Part shown: one piece after another, positions 44,981 through 55,674 of the stretch
Numbering within the stretch: the first letter of the stretch is position 1
Layout: the number at the start of each line of letters is the position of its first letter
Assembly: GCA_020736575.1 (NCBI GenBank)
Contig: JAGPYM010000016.1
Span: 310,001 to 374,000, forward strand
DNA from: Thelonectria olida
Lineage: Eukaryota > Ascomycota > Sordariomycetes > Hypocreales > Nectriaceae
Length of the DNA stretch: 64,000 nt
Direction: 5' to 3'
Notes under the pieces: model-generated
Database searches by the model: none
What the model saw: only the letters and a program-made list of their open reading frames with translations
What the model was told of the DNA's origin: nothing
Translations under genes and position numbers: made by a program

Positions 44981-46844
44981 TTAATTGATCCACGTGGTGG
45001 TGGTTCTAGATAGTTTGAACCCGGGCCTCTTATCAAGAATGTCAGAGCGTACGTTTTCTCTGCCCTGGAGTTTTGGACGCCTGGTGTCGGCAACGACCAA
45101 ATCCTTTGCGTCGGAATTCTCCTCGCCCAAGGGCTGCAACCACTTCCTACGCTGGTCATCCTTCCTATCCCGCAACGTTCTCGCCGCAAAGGTCTGAACG
45201 CGGTTCAGCTGTTTCACGTCGGCAAGCCTGCCAAACTGCACCTGCGAGGCCGCCGAGACCAGAGCCTCGTTGTAACCTTCCGATACCCAGATGGAGAAGT
45301 CGTCGTGGTACGACTTCACAAAGGCCTCGTCGCGATCCTGCAGGACAATGAGGAAGCCCTTGGTCGCGTGCAGCACTTCCTCCAGACTGCGGTGCGGCAC
45401 ATGCAGCAGGCCGAATGCTCGCGCCGACCCCAGCGACGCTGCCTCGCGCAGCCACTTGTCCAGCACGGTGAACGGCACGCCGCCGTGTGGCTCATATTGG
45501 TATTGTCCGCTCACACTGTCCTGCTTCTCGACGTAAGCTACGGCGGCAATGGCCCGGAGACCGAGGTCGCGCTGATCCTGCGACTGAGCCATAATGGCCT
45601 GGATGCCCGCTTCGAAGACGGCCGTGATGCTCGCCGGCAACCTGTCGCCGACCTCAAAGGCCACCTCGAGCGACGGCGCAGCGTCGACAATGTCTAAACG
45701 CGCACGAGCTATAGCGATACTATAAGACGCTTGTTCATACAGCCTAGCAACAAGTTTCCCCGCGTTGTCCCCCTCGGCGAGCGCGGCACCCAGACGGGAT
45801 GGCGGCGGCTTGGAACCCGTTTCGCTAGCACCCAAGCCAAGGTCGCCATGTTCCTGCTCGAGGCTTTGGGTTATGAAGTCGATCATGTTCTGGCCGCCGG
45901 GCATGATTTGGATGTCGACATGTTCATACGGCTGCTGGAAATTGTGCCCTCCGCTGCTGTCCGTCAACATCATCCACGATGCTCCCAATACGCCGGCCAA
46001 CTCACCAGTTCTTACACGACACATTCTTCTCCTTGCACGCAACACATACGACGATTTTAAGTTTCTTGCACTCGGGCTCCTGGCACAACCAGTAGACTAG
46101 CCGTTCGTCGGGCTCTGGACAGTCGTGTGTATCGCAATTGTAATTCCTCGCGGGCATGCGCAGGCATGGTATCCGAGACGTGGTCAAGATTCTCAACCCG
46201 CTTGCCCGGAGTCGCGGGAACTCATCCTCGAGAAACAGCTCAACGGCGGGAGAGCATCGGTCAATGCCATCCAGAACCAGAAACGCGTGGTCGAGGCTGG
46301 CAACGCAGAGGTCCAAGGCTCGGCGGATCAACCGAATGCGGGTCGCCCCTCGCTGGTGTCCCTTGCAGGCCTCGACGTATTCCAACAATGCTGTGTTTAC
46401 TTCGCATTCACCCTCGCATGTGTGGCCGGCCTTGAGTTGGCGAAATATTGATCCGAGGAGGTCCTCGATGAAGGTGGCCTCGCTCCATCGCACGTCCCGG
46501 ACGATGAAGATGGATGCCACGGCGCTTCCCTTGGACGGATACTTGCTACGAAGCTGCCGAGCCGCGAGCGCGACAAAGGTTGTCTTTGGCCATCAATACG
46601 CGCGTTTCTTTCTACATGGGGAGACTGAACGGCACACCTTTCCCGAGCCAGGGCTGCCAGAGCACCGCAGCTCCCAGTTTTTCTCGCTCCTCTGCCAGTA
46701 TGCGAAGGGTTCGAAGGTGAAAATCCACGAAACCAGCTTCTCGTAGATGTCGGGACCAAGGTCAAGATATTCGCTGAGTGCGGGGTGAAGTTGGAGATGA
46801 TGCAGCTTGGACGCACAGCGCTCAAGGTGGCTTTGGCGATCCAT
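44981..46844 (-). CDS. Short STAND/NACHT-type NTPase with degenerate zinc finger, no repeats
   Basis: Three exons (46844-46638, 46583-46006, 45956-44981) close in frame to 586 residues. The Walker A motif CSGSPGSGKTT spans intron 1. Walker B is FLVLDGIDRC and a sensor-1-like RILTTSR follows. This is the nephrocystin-3/NACHT-type NTPase of fungal NOD-like receptors. Next comes a Cys-rich segment (CDTHDC, CQEPECKK, CVACKEKNVSCKNC) at the place where relatives carry a ZZ-type finger. The remaining ~330 residues match the helical and winged-helix part of STAND proteins (KWLREAASL, VPHRSLEEVLHATKGFL) but no ankyrin, TPR or WD40 repeats follow. There is also no N-terminal effector domain, so it is either a truncated receptor or one that works with a separate partner. 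The adjacent HET protein is the obvious candidate (inference). An unseen upstream exon cannot be excluded. Confidence 0.87.
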
Positions 46845-47871
46845 AGTGGTTCGAGATGCCAAAGACCAAGGGGGATCGGATTCAGCCGCCACAAACAAAG
46901 AAATATGAGAAATACCCTGAACCTCGCGAAGGAAGCCGGGTCGGGTTCAGTTGTGTTGACTGGGTCGGGCCTTTTGCCTTAGCGCTGACGGCTGAAAGTC
47001 GAATGTCTCCGAGCGTGAACAGGGGCCGTCCAAGTACTATAGACTGCAGGTCTGCGAAGTGCCACAGCTCTCTGTGTGTGTGTGTCACGTCGGTGCTGCG
47101 GAACTACATGTCGCTCAATCGACACAGGACACCAGACCACCTCGACTCGGTACCTTATGTACTGGGCACACAGCCAACTGCTGGTTGGAGGCGAGACTAA
47201 ACCAACGGCCAACGTTGATCGATTTGCCAAGACTGCCTCGCTTCAGCCCTACGGCTTCAACATGAGGTGGCAGGCTAATAACGGGTGATCGTCGTACGCG
47301 CTGGCACCGTTTCACAGCCACCAAATCTCTCGTATATGCGGAGAGCCCACCAAACGAAGGATTCGAAGCAGAAGAGTCCCGCAAATACGGAATGTGTGTG
47401 GTGCCTTGTAAGGCGAAGCATTTAAAAAAGTCTTCGTTATTCGAGTCAGAAGCTAGCAACTTGTATGATGACGGCTTGGGAACAGCCTTGATCCTAGATG
47501 TCAATCACACCCGAGCAGTCATCTTCTCGATGTACTCTAACTGACGTTAGACCGGCCCGGGCCGAGTTGCGCCTTACCGGGCAAACCAGACCTAAGTGAG
47601 CCCTGACTACTGCGGCTTGCCCATGGAAGCCTGCCTCTCACACACGTTAATGCCCTCAATCCGCAGTCAGCCTGGGGTACCCATGGGCTATGGCCCCCAG
47701 TTTCCTTCGTCGCGTGTCACGGCCAAGTGTAAAAGTTCCCCCTCAAGCGTTCACGATGAAATTTCTTCGCCTTCTTCACGGAGTCCCGGCTGGTACAAAA
47801 GCCGCCGTGGCCCATCTAAAGTCGCTCTCACTCGTCACCGTCTGGCTTAACCACACTTGCTGCTGTTCATC
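46845..47871. promoter_or_regulatory. Divergent intergenic region, STAND NTPase / S41 protease
   Basis: About 1 kb separates the two divergent starts. A TG repeat of about 12 bases lies at 47071-47082. No gene, upstream exon of the NTPase with a recognisable domain, or clear promoter element was identified. Confidence 0.4.
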
Positions 47872-50479
47872 ATGGTACTCTTTCGGTACCTGACGCTGCT
47901 GTGCGTCTTCTTTGGCCTCGCCGCCACCGGCCCTACGCCGGCCAAGCCCGCTCGCGTCACACGCAAGGCCACCCTCACCGAGCGGGATGATGCCGACCCC
48001 CCTTCCACCATTTGCGGCGACATCATTGACTACGTGAACAATGGCACGACCGTCTTTTACGCTTCCGATGCTTATGAGTGCCTCATCAGCGTGCCCTTCA
48101 ACCAAGCCGTCGCCCTGCGCTTCCTTGAGTACTACAACACCACCATCTTGTTCCAGAGTACCCTGGCCTATCTGCGAGCTCCCCCTGAGGGTTACCAGCA
48201 GCCCGCTATCGATGTGTTGCAGGAACTCGACGTCATCAAGCGCAACATTACCGACAACGTCTATCCCAACGAATATGCATTCGAGGTTGCTCTGCAGAGC
48301 GTTGTCTATCGGGTACATGACGCCCATGTCGAGCTGAATTCGGGTATTCTCGCCGCCTTTGCCTTCGCCAGCCCGGTGGACCTCATGACGGCGTCCAAGG
48401 ATGGCAAAGAGATTCCCAAAGTCTACTTCAAGGACGACATCCTAGCTTTACAGGAAGGAGACGTAGACATCTCTCCAGTCGTGTCCATCAACGGTATCGA
48501 TGTGGACGATTTTCTGACTGACCTTGCTGCCCTGCAATCCGTAGGCATGCTGGAGCCTCACGCAGACTGGAACGAGCTGATGTCGAACCCGGCGCGGGAC
48601 ATACAGTATGAGCTGAGCATCCTCGGAGGCGGCTTGACCTTTTACCCAGGCGACGAGCTCAACTTTACTTTTGCCAACGGGACGACCTACGAGACGTGGT
48701 GGCTTGCCATTTATTCCGAGCCGTATTTCACGGGTCCCCTGAGAACTGGAGGAGACTTTTACAACTACTTTGTGCTGGGTCTGCTGCCTGCCTCGTACGA
48801 CGAAGTCCCTCTCCCGGACGCTTTCAATTACAGCCAATACACGAGTGAGATCAACTTAGACGACAGCACCGAGTCCCAGTTGCTCCCCTACACTATCAGC
48901 CACGCGTATCCAAAGAAGCCGGATGTCGTCCAGCAAGGCATCAGTGATCAATCCACCGGCTTCGTCACGGGCTACTTCCTCAACGACACCAAGACCGGCG
49001 TCCTGAGCATTCCCACCTTCAACCAGATCGAGTGGGATGTTGGCAACTTCTCCCTTGCCGTGGCCAACTTCATCAGCCGCGCCAAAGATGCGAAACTGGA
49101 AAAGATCATCATCGACCTCCAGCAGAACGCAGGTGGCATGGTCGAGCCGGCTTTTGTCACCTTCGGCCAGTTTTTCCCCGAGCAGGAACCTTTTGCTGGA
49201 AGCCGACGGAGGAGCCACGAGCTGGCCAACTCAATCGGCAAGGCATACAATGAGTACTGGAAGCGGTTGCCATTTGGTGATGAGAAGATTTACTACGAGG
49301 CTAGTGAGTGGGTTGTGCTGCCAAGGTTGAATGCCGATACAGGGCGCAACTTCACGTCCTGGGCTGAGTACTACGGTCCCCGTAACTTCCACGACGACGA
49401 CTTCAGTCTAACAGTACGGGCCTACCTACCTTTGCCATCACTGGAACCATGCTGACATGACATAGGAACGATATGACCTCGCCAACGAAGTGTGGGATGC
49501 GGCAAATTTCGACGGCTGGGTGCCCACAAAGTACACCGAGGGCAGTGATTCCACGAGGCCGTGGGACCCGAAGAACATTGTCCTTCTGACAGACGGCGCT
49601 TGCAGCTCCACGTGCTCACTCTTCACCGAGATGATGGTCCAGGCCGGCGTACGCACCGTCGTCGTCGGCGGCCGTCCTGCTTCGGGCCCGATGCAGGCCA
49701 CGGCGGGCACACGCGGCGCCTCGCCATACCTATCGTTGGGTCTTGACAACGACTTCAATACGGCAAGAAACTGGAGCACTGACGCTGCTGCGGCGCTTCC
49801 CGAGGTCCGCGACCCGGGCGTCTTCATCAACTACGCCACCTTCAACCTGCGCGACCAGATCCGCAAAGATGACGACACGGGCACGCCGCTGCAGTTCAAG
49901 TACCTTCCAGCTGACTGCAGACTCTACTTTACGCTGGACAACGTCTTCAACATGAGCGCTCTCTGGCGAGACGTAGGCCACGCTACTTGGACCGACAGCT
50001 CTCTATGCGTCGCCGGGTCGACAACCGCAAACTCGACGTCGCCGCCGGATGGGAGCAAGTCACGCGCCGTAACACCGGACCTTGGTCTACACAACAGCCG
50101 CAACAGTCTCGATATGCCAGACCCGTTGACGGACGGTGAGACGGAAGTGACTCGCCCCAACAAGCTGAAGTTTTGCGATCCCGAATCCGGGTCGTCGACA
50201 TGCCCTCCCCATGTCGGGTGCGAGCCCGTCAGAGTCAAATGTGACGGCAAACCAAAAAGAGTGCACATATGTGTGATGCCGTGCACCAACAGCCGCGGAT
50301 GTCTGGATCCCCTCGATCAATCCTGCAAGTTATTTGCGCCGACGGAGAGCAGCATGTCGACGTCTGGCATCTCAAAGGGGAGGCCCGTCAGAGGCCTGAG
50401 CAACGATGTACGCAAGGGTATATGTGTGCCCAAGAGCGGTTCTGACGCCATCTGCAAGGATGCGAAGGCCGCCTCCTAG
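47872..50479 (+). CDS. Secreted S41-family (CPAF/UstP-like) serine protease with Cys-rich tail
   Basis: Two exons (47872-49413, 49466-50479) encode 851 residues. A signal peptide (MVLFRYLTLLCVFFGLAA) is followed by a prodomain-like stretch ending near KRNITDN. A PDZ-like segment lies around PVVSINGIDVDDFL, as in fungal CPAF-type S41 proteins. The protease core has GVLSIPTFNQ, KIIIDLQQNAGG and LTDGACSSTCSLF, where S562 is the likely nucleophile. The usual fungal family ends soon after TLDNVFNMSALWRDV. Here a further ~120 residues contain ten cysteines between residues 751 and the C-terminus, possibly a disulfide-bonded module. Relatives occur in ribosomal-peptide biosynthesis clusters and as secreted proteases; no precursor peptide gene is seen here. 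Many N-glycosylation sites fit secretion. Confidence 0.9.
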
Positions 50480-51130
50480 GGAACAGGTTGCAAGAGGTGC
50501 CAGAGGTATGGCAAGACTGACCAGTGGAGGTAATTAATCACTAGATTTGTAGTGTCAAGATGAAGAGATCCAGGTTCTTGATTTTCCGCCTTCAGAAGAT
50601 AGGCCTTGAGTTGGGACTGGCGAAATTGCTGTCTTGGAAGGTGAGTGTCTGCGGGATAATAATAATACAGTGTCAGTTATGGAAAGACTTAGGCAGACAT
50701 GTATTCTGAAGGCGCCGCAGCATCTCCGGCGAGGGCTCTGATAAAAAGTTAGACAAGAACGAATGCGGTGAAGATTTCATGACTGACGCGGAGGCAGGCT
50801 GTTACTCAGAGCTTTATAATCAATAATTAAGAGGGGAAACTCACCTATAATGCGCGGACGATCCCCCAAATGATTGAGGACCTCTTCTTTAACGCAGAAG
50901 CTAGCTTTGGCTGCACGGATAGCACGTTGGGTCTTCACTCCGTCGGGATAATCCCACCATGCTGTTGGAGATCACAAGGGTGAGGCGATCAAGTCGGTGG
51001 TAAGGTGCGGAAGAAGGAGAAATATTCTTTAAGAAATCGTGCCTGTATATAAACAGTGGTTTCCCTACCGCACATTCAGTATGAGTTAAGCAACAACAAT
51101 CTTCTCATTGCAGCAAGAAACCCTTTCGAC
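50480..51130. other. Intergenic region between convergent S41 and fungal-N-domain genes
   Basis: This 651 bp region holds two 3' ends. A TATATAAA element on the plus strand at 51046-51053 points toward the opposite gene's 3' end, with no plus-strand gene after it. It may be chance or an antisense promoter. Confidence 0.35.
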
Positions 51131-53474
51131 CTAAGTTCCAACGACGTCGCCGCTTTCAGACGACAGCGACCCTTTTTGACGTATATTCTTCAACGACTTA
51201 CGGCGAGCCTTGTCAATTTCCTGCACCTGGGCCCTCAAGTCGGCGTAATCAATTACTTTTAGCCCGGCATTCGAGGAATCCGTCCTCGTTACCAAATGCT
51301 CCGCATAAGCCAGCGACTTCCAAAGAAAGAAGCGCTTCTCCCCGCCGGAGTCCTTGAATTTTGTCATGTTGATGATGAGGTCAGTCTTCAGAAGCTCCCC
51401 GAGGGCTGATGTCCACTGCTCACAGTCTCGCTGTGAATCCTGGGGGCTATCGCCGCCGCGGGTGGCAGTGGAGATGATTTGCATGGGTATCCCGGCGGTA
51501 AACTCTCTTAGTTTCCGGGTGCGGACGGACAGGTAGGACTTGAGAATAGGGGATAATCTTGTTGAACACTGTTTCAGAGTGTCAGACTGTGTAATAGAGA
51601 CAGGAGACCCAACTTACCTCCCGAATGGTGCAGTGGACTTGCTTTCCCTGTAATGTCGTGGCGTCCTCTTCATAAGGAGACTCTAGCTCCTGGCCATCCA
51701 AGGATGACACGGCCGACTCCAACACCTGCTTGGCGCCCATTCCCTCAAGAGACTTCGCGATGGTTTCATCGAGCCCCTCCCAGTTCCTCGGTCCGTGAAT
51801 GTGAACAACAATGTGCTTCCACGCTTCCATATCACTAGGAAAGCGGGTGGACCATGAGGGATCTCTTGGATCTCGTGTAAAGTTGAGCACGCCCTGTAAA
51901 GTCTCAATGGACTTGCGTATAAGGTGCAATCGGTCAACAAAATCAAAAGGGTCCTCGTCGGGATCCAAGCGGAAGGTCAATAGGGCCCTGATAGGGCGCG
52001 GTTTTGAAAACAGCATCGGCCGGAGAAAATAGTTTTGAGACACGAATTGCTCGGGGGGCATGTAACGGCGGTGAAGCGCCAGTGGGTGAATTCGCTCATA
52101 TTACCAGAGCCGGAGGCTGCGTAATCGAGAGCAATGGTGTCTCCGGGAAGAAGGCAGTCGATGGCCAAGTTGCCGTTGAATGACTTGGCGTGCATGCCCT
52201 TTGAGTCCAATATCGGCCTATTCAAAACAAGCTTCTCGGGTTCGGGAGACTGCTTCTTGGCGACCTTTCTGGCGGCTGCATAGAACTTCTCTCTCAGTTT
52301 TTGGGCGTCACTTGGAGTCTCCCGGGTTGGTTTATCAGGTTCTTGGGGTTTGTTCCTCGTACCCCTTCTATCTGCAGTATCATTATTGCCCTCTCTCAGT
52401 CTGCCGCCCTCGCTCGTTCGCTTTCGGTGGGCTTGGGGTTGCAGGCGGGGCGGCAATGTTGGGAGGGGAGATGTCGCTGTTGATTCTTCGTCCAGGGTGG
52501 GATCTGGGGTTGTTTGTCTTGTTGAAGATGAAGGCACCGTGCTATCCGCGCGCTGCCGATACGAGTTTTGCTGTGAAGAACCGGGGTGCACTTGAGATAG
52601 GGACAAAGAAGAGGGTGACCTTGGCGGTTGATGATCCGGCTGCTCTAGGAACTCCCTCAGCTCATCTGGCCAAAGGAGGAAGCTATCTTGACCCGTGGTC
52701 GAAGGAGGCCTAGGAACCTCCAACACAGGGGCCGCGGCGCTCACTTCTGGTGCTTTGAGGTACGGTAGAGCTCGGGAGCTACTATCATCGTCGTCCTCGA
52801 CCAACGTCGTGTCCATTGCATCCTCGGTGTACTCTGTCATCTCCTCCAAGAACTTTTGGAGCACGAAATCGTTCGGGGCCACGGCCTCGTGTGGCAATTG
52901 GGATTGGAGGCGAGCGATCTCTTCCAAGATCTGGGCTGTATCATCTTTGATGGCAGCAGTGTCATTTCGGAGCTCCGTCGTATCAGTCTTGATCTCTTTC
53001 GTGAGAGCGCTCAGAGAGTGTTAGCCTTCTCTCAACTTTCATGCCAGGACTATGCGCTTACAGGGCGAGCAGGTCCAGCGCCAGTTCCAATGCCGACTTG
53101 TGCGCCTCCAGGCTCATGCGCAGCTTCTCTATGTCGCCGTGCCCAACTATGGCCCATGCCGCCTTTGTCCTGAGTCGGCTGTCACCATACTCTGCGATGC
53201 ACCTCTGAATTTCGAGAACGACCGAGTTGCAGTTTGATACGACGCCCGAAATGTGCTGTCCTATTGTTGGCGGAAGGGGCTTATCCTCGTCCGCGGCGTC
53301 TTCTTGGATTAGCTCAAGAACCGACTGGAGAGATTGCAGCTCTCGAGAAACCCTGTCAAGGTCTCTCCGAGAATCGCGACACGTGCGCACGAAACTGTGT
53401 ATTTTGAATGAGAGGGTGCCGATTGTCGAAATGAGGCCTGCGCAGCCAGCTGCGATCGAAAGGGGATCCGACAT
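51131..53474 (-). CDS. Fungal-N-domain (STAND N-terminal type) protein with an apparent frameshift
   Basis: Exons 53474-53062, 53009-51618 and 51568-51131 are joined by clean GT-AG introns of 52 and 49 nt. The N-terminus MSDPLSIAAGCAGLISTIG and the long helices (DLDRVSRELQSLQSVLELI) are the helical domain that heads many fungal STAND proteins. A coiled coil follows, then a ~250-residue disordered Pro/Ser/Glu-rich middle, then a conserved block IHPLALHRRYMPPEQFVSQ near the C-terminus. Within exon 2, at about 52095-52110, the frame must change to reach that block. No intron fits, and the coding length is one base short of a multiple of three. So there is a one-base loss, either an assembly error or a real disabling mutation. 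No NTPase domain is present. If intact it would be about 747 residues. Confidence 0.75.
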
Positions 53475-54123
53475 GTTTCAATGTGAGGTTGACAATGGTG
53501 AAAGGGACAATCTTTCCACGGGCATGACGATTAGGCAATGAGTCGAGCGCGGCTCAACGGCTGAAGACAGGGAACCGGGTTCTTTAAGCGCCCTGTCTGT
53601 CTGTCGTGCTGGCTCATTGGCTGTTGGTTGCAAAGCTGAATGCATGGTCTCGTTAGTGGCGCCAACTGAGGCGGAAGTGGGGAGATCAAAATGAGGCTGC
53701 GAAGCGGTTATTCTGCCATGGATGGGGGCTATGCACGCTGATTCTTCACCTTCAGCCTGGCTTTGTTTTATTATTAGTTCACAATGATCAAATTCAGCTC
53801 GCCCAAAAATGGGTGAGACTTGCATCCACAGGAGTATCACAACGTCGATTTTCAGAACAATGATTTTACAGACCCAGGAGGTCATTGTCACAGAGTAGAT
53901 AGAGCCGAAAGAGAACGCAGGTAACGCACCTCAGCCTCGAGTAGAGAAGGGATAGGCGTGGCGAGAGTAGTATGGTGTCGGCTCCGCGACAATGCTGAAA
54001 AGCCCATCCGTGTCTCGCTAAAAACAAAAAACAGAAGGGCAAATACTCGTATCAGCTTCACTCATAGGCTACTAAACTATAGAGGATACCTATGCGACTT
54101 TGAAAAGATCTAATAGCTTCCAT
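53475..54123. other. Intergenic region between two co-directional minus-strand genes
   Basis: This 649 bp stretch carries the promoter of the fungal-N-domain gene (53474) and the 3' UTR of the F-box gene. No further gene or site is supported. Confidence 0.4.
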
Positions 54124-55239
54124 CTATCCTACTCGAAAAGCGAAGAATAACCCAGGTACTGGCGAAGTCTCTGGGGAACTAATGGCCAGACTATCGATCT
54201 CTGCTCTCCGTTTTGGTGCAGTCCGACCTGGCCACGACTCATATAGTCCTCGAACCCGACCACGCTCGTTATTTTGAAGGTCGGGGTCCCATGACCTCTC
54301 CTTGCCAACTCGGTGTATCCAGATGGCATTCATGGGTGAATCTTCCGGTCCAAGGTCAACCCAGACCCGAAGCGTCGCTCGTCCAGCAGGGCCAGTATCG
54401 ATTTGGAAAGCAAAGTCGGTGGGACAGCGAGGACAGGAGCCGCATGCTTCGCTGCCCTCGTACTCGGACCCTTCTAGCAACGTAGCCCATAGGAAATACT
54501 CTGTGCGCAGCGGTCGACGCAGGATTTGATTCTGTGACTGCAAACTGTGGCCACACAAGGACCGCTGATGCGGGCAAACCTTCCAATAGGGCAGGTTCTC
54601 GGGGCTCATCCTTTGAAGGGCTGGATTGACCGGATCAAAGTGTATCGTCGACTGAATAATGAACCTTCCTTCAACAATCTTGGGAAAGAACGAATGCTTA
54701 GCAACAACACCGTTTTGGCACAAATAGTCCCAATGAGGAGGTGGAGGGCATTGATGTGAGGCTAAGACGGCGTCCAGATATCGTTGCGCCGTCTTGTCGA
54801 TTTTTGACATGCGTGCATATTTGAGAGCGAGTTGAATGTTGTGGTGCGTGAACTCGATATCACCCAACCGAAGGACATCCAGACGATTGTTTTGCGGACA
54901 CCTTCTGCCTTGAGAAACCCCTGGAGTGTCGAATCTTTCGGTGTCGTGTAGTTTGACGCACCCCTCGCAAACCCATTGGTTGGGCATGTCACGAACGAGG
55001 CAGCTAAGAAGCGCGAGAACCTCTTCTCGGTCGAGGCGACTTTTGTCGGGATTCAGACGGTGAATGAGGCGTATTGAGCGGCATGTATGAGACAAGACGA
55101 CTTGGCTGTGCACGGGCAGATGGTCCATGATGGTGAATAACACGCGAGCGGGCAGTTTCGTGATGGGACATGGCCGCTTCCGTCTGCATGAGGCTCTTTT
55201 GACCCTGGCAAAAAGGCTCCTGGCCTTGGGGAGAATCAT
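54124..55239 (-). CDS. F-box protein
   Basis: A single exon from ATG 55239 encodes 371 residues; the frame extends further upstream but without an ATG. A basic N-terminus is followed by the F-box at about residues 26-65 (ITKLPARVLFTIMDHLPVHS...). Such a domain binds Skp1 and brings substrates to an SCF ubiquitin ligase. The rest has scattered Cys pairs (VCEGC, CGSCPRC) that might bind zinc, and no WD40 or leucine-rich repeats. It belongs to the large, poorly characterised set of fungal F-box proteins with unique C-termini. Substrate unknown. Confidence 0.82.
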   Translation of the reverse strand: MILPKARSLFARVKRASCRRKRPCPITKLPARVLFTIMDHLPVHSQVVLSHTCRSIRLIHRLNPDKSRLDREEVLALLSCLVRDMPNQWVCEGCVKLHDTERFDTPGVSQGRRCPQNNRLDVLRLGDIEFTHHNIQLALKYARMSKIDKTAQRYLDAVLASHQCPPPPHWDYLCQNGVVAKHSFFPKIVEGRFIIQSTIHFDPVNPALQRMSPENLPYWKVCPHQRSLCGHSLQSQNQILRRPLRTEYFLWATLLEGSEYEGSEACGSCPRCPTDFAFQIDTGPAGRATLRVWVDLGPEDSPMNAIWIHRVGKERSWDPDLQNNERGRVRGLYESWPGRTAPKRRAEIDSLAISSPETSPVPGLFFAFRVG

Positions 55240-55674
55240 CGTGACTCGGCGGCGAGGAATCGCTTCGAAATTTTGCAATTTATGATATTGATACAACAAG
55301 GATGTTTCGAACAGCAGGATTCATGCGAAGGGCCTGTCGTTACCTGCACCTATATACTGATCTGAGACGAGGAAAAGTTAATAAGCTGGGTTTGAGTATC
55401 ATGGAACCTTCTCTGCCTATGTACTTCACAACGCCAAAGTTTCCACTGTAGGTTGGCCCTCAATTTTTCACCGTTGACTTTGTACTTCTAAACTTAGATG
55501 AAATATCTTCTGGGTGTGCTCAATGAGGCCAAGAGGCGATATCTCTTCAGCGCATGATCGATTAAAATCATATGGGACCAACGTCTCCTTAGAAACAAAC
55601 TTCTATTCATGTTCAACTCTAGCTATAAGTTATACCAACAGTATGATACTGCTTACATTTCAAATTGGTAGCCA
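55240..55674. other. Intergenic region between F-box and dynamin-like genes
   Basis: This 435 bp stretch separates two co-directional minus-strand genes. It is AT-rich and holds the F-box promoter and the 3' end of the dynamin-like gene. Nothing else is seen. Confidence 0.4.

Noticed and set aside
44062..45189. 375-codon minus-strand frame over the HET gene
   Set aside because: Antisense shadow of the HET exon; the STAND NTPase occupies a different frame and ends at 44981.
51046..51053. Plus-strand TATATAAA as a promoter of a gene
   Set aside because: No plus-strand gene follows; downstream lies the 3' end of a minus-strand gene. Kept only as a note.
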